From positions 1 through 45,528 of IMG/VR virus record IMGVR_UViG_3300009706_001403: DNA of 45,528 nt; one strand, written 5' to 3'. The stretch comes from a virus. Under the pieces are notes generated by a model. The model saw only the letters and a list, made by a program, of their open reading frames with translations, did no database searches and had not been told where the DNA came from. Every line of letters begins with the position of its first letter. Position 1 is the first letter of the stretch. A program made the position numbers and the translations under genes. This document shows, in pieces, positions 38,989 through 45,528 of the stretch.

Positions 38989-39976
38989 GGACTTCGCTTC
39001 CGATCAAGAAGTTCGTTGGTGCCCCGGCTGTGGCGATTACGCCATTCTGCAGGGGGTGCGAAAGGCACTTGCAAATATTGGCACGCCACCTGAAAATGTT
39101 GTGTTTGTATCTGGTATTGGCTGTTCGTCGCGGTTTCCGTATTACATGGCAACCTATGGTTTTCATACTATTCATGGTCGGGCCCCCGCATTTGCTACAG
39201 GGGTGAAACTTGCTAATCCAGCCTTAGATATCTGGGTAGTCACTGGTGATGGCGACGGGCTGTCAATTGGCGGCAACCAGTTACTGCACGTTCTACGGCG
39301 CAACGTCAACATGCAGATCATGCTGTTCAACAATGAAATCTATGGCCTGACGAAGGGGCAGTATTCGCCAACGTCACAGCCAGGCCTGCGCTCGCCGTCA
39401 TCGCCAATGGGTTCTCTTGATCGGCCGGTGTCGCCATGTTTATTTGCCTTGGGTGCGAACGCAACATTCGTAGCCCGGGCAGTGGATACTCAGCAGAAAC
39501 ATATGCCGGGTGTACTGCAAAAGGCCCACGCTCATCAAGGTGCGGCCTTCGTGGAGATTTACACCAATTGCATTGTCTATAACGATGCTGTTTTCTCGTC
39601 TTTTGCAGAAAAAGCAACTGCTGCCGAGGGTACGCTTGTATTGGAGAACGGCTTGCCAATGATATTTGGAAAGGACAACGATAAGGGTATTCGTATGAAG
39701 TCAGGCGCATTGAAATTAGAGGTTGTCCAACTAGGGCTCAACGGTATCAGCGAAAGCGACATCTTAGTCCATGATGAAACGGATCGTGTCATGGCCGGAA
39801 TGTTGGCAGATATGTGTAATCCAGACTTTCCAGTTGCTGTGGGAGTGCTGTATTGTGAACCGGCCTTGACCTATGACGATGCAGTGTATGAGCAAATCAA
39901 CGCCGCGGCCGTCGCTAATGATCAAGCCGACATAAACAGTCTGTTGCGTAGCGGCTCGACATGGAATGTTGTTTAA
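38957..39976 (+). CDS. korB: 2-oxoacid:ferredoxin oxidoreductase beta subunit (KorB-like), recently acquired
   Basis: The family interconverts 2-oxoglutarate plus CoA and succinyl-CoA plus CO2, using ferredoxin. The 339-residue protein is full length. The 4Fe-4S ligands Cys22, Cys25 (WCPGCGDY), Cys56 (GIGCSSR) and Cys205 (TNCIVYND) are all present. The thiamine diphosphate motif GDGDGLSIGGNQ...FNNEIYGLTKGQ is intact. The gene is markedly more GC-rich than its neighbours and uses different codons, indicating recent transfer. It has a good AAGGAG site and overlaps the previous gene by 32 bp. No alpha subunit is visible on either side, so it must pair with a host KorA or one encoded elsewhere. 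Confidence 0.93.
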   Translation: MNANSTSLTAKDFASDQEVRWCPGCGDYAILQGVRKALANIGTPPENVVFVSGIGCSSRFPYYMATYGFHTIHGRAPAFATGVKLANPALDIWVVTGDGDGLSIGGNQLLHVLRRNVNMQIMLFNNEIYGLTKGQYSPTSQPGLRSPSSPMGSLDRPVSPCLFALGANATFVARAVDTQQKHMPGVLQKAHAHQGAAFVEIYTNCIVYNDAVFSSFAEKATAAEGTLVLENGLPMIFGKDNDKGIRMKSGALKLEVVQLGLNGISESDILVHDETDRVMAGMLADMCNPDFPVAVGVLYCEPALTYDDAVYEQINAAAVANDQADINSLLRSGSTWNVV

Positions 39977-39991
39977 ATGAGGAATTAAAAA

Positions 39992-40435
39992 TTGAAAATT
40001 AGTCAAAGAGGCATCGATTTAATTAAACGATTTGAAGGTTGCGAACTTGAGGCATATCGAGACTTGGTTGGTAAATGGACAATTGGATATGGCCATACTA
40101 AAGGGGTTAATGAAGGTATGCGTATTACCGACGATCAAGCAGAACATATGCTTACTGAGGAATTAAAAGAATTTGAGAGTTACATTAATAATTACGTTTT
40201 TGTTGACCTCCAGCAAAATCAATTTGATGCATTAACAAGTTGGGTATATAATTTAGGACCAACTAATTTACGCTCTAGCACTATGCTTAAAGTATTGAAT
40301 GCAGGTAAATATACTGAAGTACCGTACCAAATGAAAAGATGGAACAGGGCCGGCGGCCTAGTATCTAAGGGTCTAACACGACGCCGTGAGGCCGAAGCAC
40401 GGTTGTTTGAGGACATTGATGAGCAGTCAGATTAG
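39992..40435 (+). CDS. Phage lysozyme (GH24 endolysin)
   Basis: The 147-residue protein has the T4-lysozyme-type catalytic triad Glu15 (RFEGCELEAY), Asp24 and Thr30 (KWTIGYGHT). QFDALTSWVYNLG and RRREAEARLF follow. It cleaves peptidoglycan at lysis. There is no signal peptide, so release needs a holin. The start is TTG with AGGAA upstream. The spanin pair lies about 5.5 kb upstream. Confidence 0.95.
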   Translation: MKISQRGIDLIKRFEGCELEAYRDLVGKWTIGYGHTKGVNEGMRITDDQAEHMLTEELKEFESYINNYVFVDLQQNQFDALTSWVYNLGPTNLRSSTMLKVLNAGKYTEVPYQMKRWNRAGGLVSKGLTRRREAEARLFEDIDEQSD

Positions 40436-40691
40436 CGATTTATTTAAACGCATTAAAGAATTAGAAGATAAAATTCAATCCCAAAATGATCAATGGGATA
40501 GCGATTATCAAAATATAGTAGATCAGAACAAAGATGCCGATGTTAAGCACGATAGTTTAAGAACGAATATTTCTTCTCAAGCCACAAAAATTGATAAACT
40601 CAATGAGAAAATAGAAAAATTAGAAAAAGAACTTGGTATTGAAGAAAAGAAACCCGACGTTCAACAATATATGGGTTATTATGGCCTTTAA
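40419..40691 (+). CDS. Coiled-coil protein
   Basis: The 90-residue protein starts inside the end of the lysozyme gene with GAGG upstream. It is a long charged helix (ISDLFKRIKELEDKIQSQ, IDKLNEKIEKLEKELG) ending with a short YMGYYGL tail. No membrane segment is present, so it is not a holin. It may be a small virion or lysis-regulating protein. Confidence 0.7.
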   Translation: MSSQISDLFKRIKELEDKIQSQNDQWDSDYQNIVDQNKDADVKHDSLRTNISSQATKIDKLNEKIEKLEKELGIEEKKPDVQQYMGYYGL

Positions 40692-40864
40692 ACCTCATTT
40701 TATAATATAATAGTTAAATATCTTTGTAATGGTATTGAATACACTATAGCAAACATGTCAGTGATTCGAAACCGTAGCGTTTCTAAAATAGAGAAGAGGT
40801 AGAAATTTATGCTATTACAAGACAGTTAAAAGCCTCCTACAAGAATACGTAGGGGGCTTTTTTT
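40692..40864 (+). ncRNA. Non-coding stretch with hairpin, 6-codon ORF and strong terminator
   Basis: A GAAAC/GTTTC hairpin with a CGTAGC loop lies near 40778-40795. AGAAGAGGT precedes an ATG at 40809 that opens a 6-codon ORF (MLLQDS), whose stop abuts the terminator stem. No protein of normal size fits. It could be a small regulatory RNA or an attenuator leader. Confidence 0.4.
40828..40864 (+). terminator. Rho-independent terminator
   Basis: A stem of about 12 bp (AAAGCCTCCTAC with GTAGGGGGCTTT, one G-T pair) and an 8-nt loop are followed by seven T. It separates the lysozyme unit from the radical SAM gene. Confidence 0.9.
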
Positions 40865-40868
40865 ATGA

Positions 40869-40875
40869 ATAAATA
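40869..40875 (+). promoter_or_regulatory. T4-type late promoter ATAAATA, leaderless geometry
   Basis: The motif lies between the terminator and the ATG at 40881, ending exactly 5 nt before it, with no room for a ribosome-binding site. Confidence 0.7.
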
Positions 40876-40880
40876 GTAGT

Positions 40881-42200
40881 ATGGATGATAAGCCAATTGA
40901 TAATAATCAAATGTGTCCTGCAATTTTTACTGGATTAGTATTTGATACAGATAAGAGTGTTAAGCCTTGTTGTGCATATGGCGACCATCATGGATTCTCG
41001 CCAAGAAATCCTAGACTAGAATCTAGTGATATAATTAATAATAATGATTTTGGCGTAATGTCTGATACTTATCAGTTAAAAGATATCTTAGAATCAAAAG
41101 AAAGAAAAACATTACAGCAACAGGCTCGCAATAATGAACCATCACCAGGATGTGAGGTATGTGACCGTAGATATCGCTCAAGACCCGGCCGTAGTCAAAA
41201 AACTACTTGGCTAACGCCGCCAGATCAAGATGGCTTGAAAGGTTTTCATGATGGATGGGAAACTAATATTACTGTAATAGAAATAAATCATAGTAATACA
41301 TGTAATTTAAGTTGTGCCCCCTGCAATTCTTTTTTTAGTAGTTCGTGGTTAAAATATGAAGAAATGATCGCCGATCCGCTTCCATGGGCTGATAGACATT
41401 CAAAGAGGCCGCCTACAAAACCGTTTGATATAGTATCGCATCTTAAAGAAATTGATTTAACAAAATTAAAGACGTTAGTTCTAAAAGGTGGCGAGCCAAT
41501 GATGAATCCTGATTTATTGCCTCTTTTACAATATTTTTCTGATATTAATATACTTTCTAATTTAACAATTTCAATAACTTCAAATGGTACTATTTTAAAT
41601 AAAGAAATGGAAAGTGTTAAGCAATTATTAGATAAATGTAAAAATGTTCTGATAACTTTATCTGTTGATGGCGTAGGCTTCGTTGGAACATATATAAGAT
41701 ATTCACCCCAACAGTTTGCTAAAATAGAAAATATTGAAGCATTTATACAAAGTTTTACAGAACATAAAAATACTAGATTTATTTTGTTTCCAACTATTCA
41801 AGTATATAATGTTTTTTCATTAGATAAACTTGTTGATTGGTGGGATATTATGGTTCAAAAATATAAACACACTTGCTCCAAACCCCTTAGTAATTCCGAT
41901 GGACTATATATTGGTTCTGTACCACGAGGTTATGTAGAATTAAATCATTTTGTATTAGGACCAAATTATCTTTCGGTTGCGGCATTACAACCAGCAACCA
42001 TTAAAAACATTGTACAGTATTATAAGAATAAAAATGATGAACGTTATGATAAACTTATTGCTTCATTAGAAAAAATTAGATATTTGGGAGATAAAATACA
42101 TAATGAAATGGTAAAATATACACTTGAGATGGATAGAATTAAAAACCAAAATGTGTTTTCGTGCATTCCACAGTTAGTCGATGAAATGATTATAAGATAG
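40881..42200 (+). CDS. Radical SAM protein with N-terminal cysteine-rich region
   Basis: The 439-residue protein has the radical SAM motif C141-x3-C145-x2-C148 (NTCNLSCAPC), then LVLKGGEPMMNP, ITSNGT and ITLSVDG. Before the core are Cys12, Cys30, Cys31 (KPCCAYG), Cys91 and Cys94 (GCEVC). This resembles an auxiliary SPASM/twitch-type cluster placed N-terminally. These proteins often modify peptides or tRNA; the substrate here is unknown. It is the second radical SAM protein in the window and is also under an apparent leaderless late promoter. It lies directly before tail genes, so modification of a virion protein is one possibility. Confidence 0.88.
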   Translation: MDDKPIDNNQMCPAIFTGLVFDTDKSVKPCCAYGDHHGFSPRNPRLESSDIINNNDFGVMSDTYQLKDILESKERKTLQQQARNNEPSPGCEVCDRRYRSRPGRSQKTTWLTPPDQDGLKGFHDGWETNITVIEINHSNTCNLSCAPCNSFFSSSWLKYEEMIADPLPWADRHSKRPPTKPFDIVSHLKEIDLTKLKTLVLKGGEPMMNPDLLPLLQYFSDINILSNLTISITSNGTILNKEMESVKQLLDKCKNVLITLSVDGVGFVGTYIRYSPQQFAKIENIEAFIQSFTEHKNTRFILFPTIQVYNVFSLDKLVDWWDIMVQKYKHTCSKPLSNSDGLYIGSVPRGYVELNHFVLGPNYLSVAALQPATIKNIVQYYKNKNDERYDKLIASLEKIRYLGDKIHNEMVKYTLEMDRIKNQNVFSCIPQLVDEMIIR

Positions 42201-42207
42201 ATAAATA
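42201..42207 (+). promoter_or_regulatory. T4-type late promoter ATAAATA
   Basis: It starts on the base after the radical SAM stop and is 8 nt from the ATG at 42216; the predicted leader is about 3 nt. Confidence 0.6.
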
Positions 42208-42215
42208 CAATTGTT

Positions 42216-42593
42216 ATGGCACAATCAGTACAAGTTATAGGATCCACCGGAACTAATTTTAACCTAACCAGTGACAAAGTTAGGGGAGATTCGTTCTATG
42301 GTTTTACAGATGGATTGCATACAATGGCATTTTATCTAGCAGGATTTATTGGTAAAATTTATGTTGAAGGAACATTAGCAAATGCACCAACAGAAAGTGA
42401 CTGGTTTGCCATTAATTTAGACGGTGCTACGGTTCCTTTAGTATATTCAGTCGCAACTACCACAACAACAGCACGTAGTTTTGAAGGTAATTTTATATAT
42501 CTTCGTATTCGTATTGATAGAACCCATATCACCCCTGCAAATAATGATAGTATGCAGAACGGCCAACTTATACAAGTGCTTCTTAATCATTAA
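42216..42593 (+). CDS. Probable virion protein (tail/fibre associated)
   Basis: The 125-residue protein is beta-rich with many Thr, Gly and Ala (IGSTGTNFNLTSDKVRGDSFYG, AFYLAGFIGKIYVEGTL, NFIYLRIRIDR). It lies between a late promoter and the fibre gene. Such small beta domains in marine T4-like phages are often virion proteins. There is no signal peptide. Function is inferred only from composition and position. Confidence 0.6.
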   Translation: MAQSVQVIGSTGTNFNLTSDKVRGDSFYGFTDGLHTMAFYLAGFIGKIYVEGTLANAPTESDWFAINLDGATVPLVYSVATTTTTARSFEGNFIYLRIRIDRTHITPANNDSMQNGQLIQVLLNH

Positions 42594-42608
42594 GCAAACC
42601 TAAATTAG

Positions 42609-42615
42609 ATAAATA
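42609..42615 (+). promoter_or_regulatory. T4-type late promoter ATAAATA, leadered
   Basis: The motif lies 43 nt before the fibre ATG at 42659. The leader includes an AGAATT/AATTCT inverted repeat (42623-42644) and a TGGGGAA ribosome site. Confidence 0.65.
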
Positions 42616-42658
42616 CCTATATAGAATTCTTTAAAGATAATTCTGGGGAAATATAGAT

Positions 42659-45528
42659 ATGTCAATTGGATCATCAAGTAGTACGGTAGGATCAACTGGT
42701 ATTCCTTTCTCGCAGACGGGTACATTATCAGCCAATCAAGTATTGGTGTTTGATACCGTAACACAAGCGTTTATTAATAGTGTTTTACCCGACGGCGGAA
42801 ATACTGGTGAGATCAATACAGGCTCGAATACAGGTTCGGGTACTGGAGTGTTCAGGGATAAATTGCTTGGAGACTTACGATTTAAAACAGTTATAGGCGG
42901 AACAGGTATTAATATTTCGTCCACAACAGACGAAATTACTGTTTCGTCAACAGGATCAGGAACCGGCGATATTACAGGCGGAATTACTACTGGTTCTGGA
43001 GCAAGTGTTTTTAGAGATAAAAATGTTGCGGATCTAAGGTTTAGAAGTTTAATAGCAGGATCTAATGTTACAATTACCCAGAATGTTGATGACATTACAA
43101 TTGCTGCCGGCACAGATGCTACAACACTTAATGGTTTAACAGATACAGCATTTGTTAAAGTAGCAAACAATTTAAGCGATGTTACAGCCGCAGATGCTAG
43201 AACAAACTTAGCAATTTCCTCAACTGCCGAAGCAGATGCAAAATATTTACATTTAGACACATCTAAAGTCCCAACTGCTGATGCCACCACAAGTTTAGGC
43301 ACAGGAGTAAAAAGATTTAATAAAATTTATGCGGTATCTTTTAAAGGTAATGCAGATACAGCAACATCAGCAACTAACTTAGTTGGCTTTACACCGGGTG
43401 ATTATGTTACCTTAGCAGGCAGTACAATGACAGGTGCTTTAACATTGTCGGGTGCGCCAACAAGTGCATTACACGCCGCTACTAAAGGTTATGTTGATGC
43501 AGGAATATCAGATGCTATTGATACAGCGCCGGGCCTATTGGATACGCTAAATGAATTGGCGGCCGCATTAGGTGATGATGCTAATTTTTCAACTACAGTT
43601 ACAAACTTAATTGCAACTAAATTAGCATTAGCAGGCGGTACATTAACTGGTACACTAGTATTAGCAGGTGCACCAACAGCAGATTTACACGCCGCAACAA
43701 AACTTTATGTTGATGGCCAGGATGCATTACAATTAACAGCGGCAAGCAATTTAAGCGATGTAGCAAATGCCGCCACAGTAAGAACTAACTTAGGATTAGG
43801 TACAGCGGCAACAACAGCGGCAACAGCCTATTTGGCTGCGGGCACCTTAACTACAGGCGTTGCTGAAGGATCAAATCTCTACTACACAGATGCACGTTGG
43901 GATACACGGTTACTTGCTAAAACAACTGCCGACTTGGCAGAAGGCGCTAATTTATATTACACAAATGCTAGAGCAGACGCTCGCATTACAGCCGCAGACA
44001 CAGATGCATTGTCAGAAGGTAGTACTAATTTATACTTCACAAATGCTAGAGCAGATGCTCGCGTAGATGCAGGGTTTGCCGCAAAGTCAACAACTAACTT
44101 AGCAGAGGGTACAAATTTATATTACACAAACGCAAGAGCAGACGCACGCATTGGAGCGGCCAGTGTTGGTGATATAAGCAATGTTGATTTAACAGGTATT
44201 GCAAATGGACAGTTCCTTAAATGGGATAGTAGCAATAGTAAATTTATTGCGTCCAATGTTCTAGAAGAAAACTTAGCCGATAATGACACTGATGATTTAT
44301 CAGAAGGTTCAAGCAACCTTTACTTTACAGCCGCAAGAGCAAAAGCAGCCGCAGTTGCCGATGCAATTAACAACGGCACAGTAGATATTGCTCCTTCACA
44401 GAATGCAGTATTTGATTCATTAGCATTAAAGGAAGGTACAATAACAGCAGGAACATCTGTACAATATTATAGAGGTGATAAATCCTTTCAAACACTTGAT
44501 ACAAATGTTGTAGCAGAAAACACAAATTTATATTATACAGATGCACGGTTTGATACAAGGTTAGCGGCAAAAACAACTGCTAATTTAGCAGAGGGTGCTA
44601 ATTTATATTACACAAATGCTAGAGCAGATACTAGAGCAGATGTAAGAATAGCGGCGGCTGATACAGGCGACTTATCAGAAGGTTCAAACTTATACTTTAC
44701 AAACGCAAGAGTTGATACAAGATTGGCGGCCAAGAGTGTTGGCGTACTAAGTGATGTTGATTTAACAGGCATTGCAAATGGCCAGTTCCTTAAATGGAAC
44801 GGCGTTAAATTTATTGCTCAAACTATTACACAAGAAGACTTGTCTAATAATGATACTGATGATATAGCAGAAGGTTCAACTAACCTCTATTATACAGATG
44901 CAAGAGCAAACGCAAGGGTCGCGGCCGCAACTGGCGCTAACTTAGATCTAAGTTCAAAAACAACTGCTAATTTAACAGAAGTTACAAACTTATATTATAC
45001 ACAAGCAAGATTTGATTCAGCACTAACAGCAAAATCAACAACAAATTTAAGTGAAGGAACAAATCTTTACTATACAGATGCTAGAGCAGATGCTCGCATT
45101 ACAGCCGCCGACACAGGCGACTTATCAGAAGGTTCAAATTTATATTACACAAACGCAAGAGCAGACGCACGCATTGGAGCGGCAAGTGTTGGTGATATAA
45201 GCAATGTTGATTTAACAGGCATTGCAGATGGAAAGTTTCTTAAATGGAATGCCGCAACTACTAAGTTTATTGTAGCAAGTGTTGTAGAAGAAAATCTATC
45301 AAATAACACAACTAGTGATTTAGCAGAAGGAACTAATTTATATTATACACAAGCAAGAGCAGATGCAAGAGTTGATGCAGGGTTTGCCGCAAAGTCAACA
45401 ACAAATTTAAGCGAAGGTACTAACCTTTATTATACAGATGCAAGAGCAGATGCAAGAGCAGATACACGCATTGGAGCATCAAGTGCTGGCGCACTAACTG
45501 ATGTTAATTTAGTAGGCATTACTACAGG
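42659..45528 (+). CDS. Large repetitive tail-fibre protein (3' end outside window)
   Basis: The frame from ATG 42659 stays open for 956 codons to the window end. The N-terminal part (SIGSSSSTVGSTGIPF, GTGVFRDKLLGDLRF, TLNGLTDTAF) leads to a long array built on the theme EGSNLYYTNARADARI-AA with intervening NLSDV or VDLTGIANGQFLKW blocks. Such repeats form trimeric beta-helical shafts of phage fibres that end in receptor-binding tips. The composition is Ala/Thr/Asn/Gly-rich with almost no cysteine. It has a ribosome site and a late promoter. Minus-strand ORFs in the region are shadows of the repeats. Confidence 0.88.
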   Translation, partial: MSIGSSSSTVGSTGIPFSQTGTLSANQVLVFDTVTQAFINSVLPDGGNTGEINTGSNTGSGTGVFRDKLLGDLRFKTVIGGTGINISSTTDEITVSSTGSGTGDITGGITTGSGASVFRDKNVADLRFRSLIAGSNVTITQNVDDITIAAGTDATTLNGLTDTAFVKVANNLSDVTAADARTNLAISSTAEADAKYLHLDTSKVPTADATTSLGTGVKRFNKIYAVSFKGNADTATSATNLVGFTPGDYVTLAGSTMTGALTLSGAPTSALHAATKGYVDAGISDAIDTAPGLLDTLNELAAALGDDANFSTTVTNLIATKLALAGGTLTGTLVLAGAPTADLHAATKLYVDGQDALQLTAASNLSDVANAATVRTNLGLGTAATTAATAYLAAGTLTTGVAEGSNLYYTDARWDTRLLAKTTADLAEGANLYYTNARADARITAADTDALSEGSTNLYFTNARADARVDAGFAAKSTTNLAEGTNLYYTNARADARIGAASVGDISNVDLTGIANGQFLKWDSSNSKFIASNVLEENLADNDTDDLSEGSSNLYFTAARAKAAAVADAINNGTVDIAPSQNAVFDSLALKEGTITAGTSVQYYRGDKSFQTLDTNVVAENTNLYYTDARFDTRLAAKTTANLAEGANLYYTNARADTRADVRIAAADTGDLSEGSNLYFTNARVDTRLAAKSVGVLSDVDLTGIANGQFLKWNGVKFIAQTITQEDLSNNDTDDIAEGSTNLYYTDARANARVAAATGANLDLSSKTTANLTEVTNLYYTQARFDSALTAKSTTNLSEGTNLYYTDARADARITAADTGDLSEGSNLYYTNARADARIGAASVGDISNVDLTGIADGKFLKWNAATTKFIVASVVEENLSNNTTSDLAEGTNLYYTQARADARVDAGFAAKSTTNLSEGTNLYYTDARADARADTRIGASSAGALTDVNLVGITT
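43860..45480 (+). repeat. In-frame tandem and interspersed repeats in the fibre gene
   Basis: About a dozen copies of a unit encoding EG-NLYYT-AR-D-R occur. Longer near-identical blocks lie at about 44111-44224 and 45138-45247, with a third related block near 44730-44798. They differ mostly at silent positions, so intragenic recombination is likely. Confidence 0.88.

Noticed and set aside
42736-44576. Minus-strand ORFs across the fibre gene
   Set aside because: They mirror the plus-strand repeats and lack ribosome sites; they are shadows.
43860-45480. CRISPR array or non-coding satellite
   Set aside because: The repeats keep one open frame, vary at codon third positions and encode a fibre motif; there are no unique spacers.
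1-45528. Bacterial chromosome instead of phage, because of EF-G, PrkA, KorB and glutamine synthetase
   Set aside because: The gp44-type loader, DexA, lysozyme, spanins, fibre repeats, dispersed CCA-encoding tRNAs and T4 late motifs together point to a phage.

Overview
The window reads as part of a large, AT-rich, T4-like (myovirus-type) phage genome, probably marine and infecting a Gram-negative bacterium. The evidence for a phage is a gp44-type clamp loader, a DexA-type exonuclease, an ATP-dependent DNA ligase, NrdAB, PhoH, a GH24 lysozyme beside an i-spanin/o-spanin pair, a repetitive tail-fibre gene running off the right end, six scattered tRNA genes with encoded CCA, and many copies of the T4 late-promoter word ATAAATA placed just before genes. 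The signal peptides, lipobox and spanin pair imply a host with an outer membrane. The host itself cannot be named from the sequence.

Layout. 1-3862 (+): end of nrdA, nrdB, a 2Fe-2S ferredoxin, three tRNAs, a histone-H1/Hc1-like small protein and a eukaryotic-type glutamine synthetase. 3859-6838 (-): an L33-like ribosomal protein, small membrane proteins including an MscS-like one, a probable 2OG-Fe(II) oxygenase and a radical SAM protein. 6903-12774 (+): PrkA, YeaH, SpoVR and a leucine-dehydrogenase-type enzyme in one tightly coupled operon. 12771-22535 (+ mostly): a small membrane protein, DexA-like exonuclease, PurM, an FTR1-like iron permease, a structured RNA/terminator, AlgH/YqgE, a complete EF-G, an MlaC-like periplasmic protein, two A-type Fe-S carriers, an SGNH-like protein and a 7Fe ferredoxin. 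22546-31137 (+): sigma70-type promoters and replication or early genes (ligase, a PolIII-alpha fragment, GroES-like protein, clamp loader, HAD nucleotidase). 31127-45528: PhoH (-), then virion-type genes, spanins, DnaJ, peptide deformylase, ClpA, a GC-rich 2-oxoacid:ferredoxin oxidoreductase beta subunit (KorB), lysozyme, a second radical SAM protein and tail fibre.

How the genes fit together (inference). Four themes recur: (1) nitrogen and 2-oxoglutarate metabolism: glutamine synthetase, leucine dehydrogenase, KorB, PurM, and the PrkA-YeaH-SpoVR module, which in enterobacteria is linked to nitrogen starvation; (2) iron and Fe-S metabolism: FTR1-like permease, two A-type carriers, two ferredoxins, two radical SAM proteins, KorB and NrdB; (3) translation and protein quality control: EF-G, L33-like protein, deformylase, six tRNAs, GroES-like protein, DnaJ and ClpA; (4) the envelope: MlaC, MscS-like protein, spanins and lysozyme.

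Regulation. Two promoter classes are visible. Sigma70-like promoters (TTGACA/TTGCAA, 16-17 bp, TATAAT-like) precede early or middle genes. ATAAATA/GTAAATA late motifs precede late genes, and at six starts the motif is exactly 5 nt from the ATG with no Shine-Dalgarno sequence. By T4 geometry this predicts leaderless late mRNAs.
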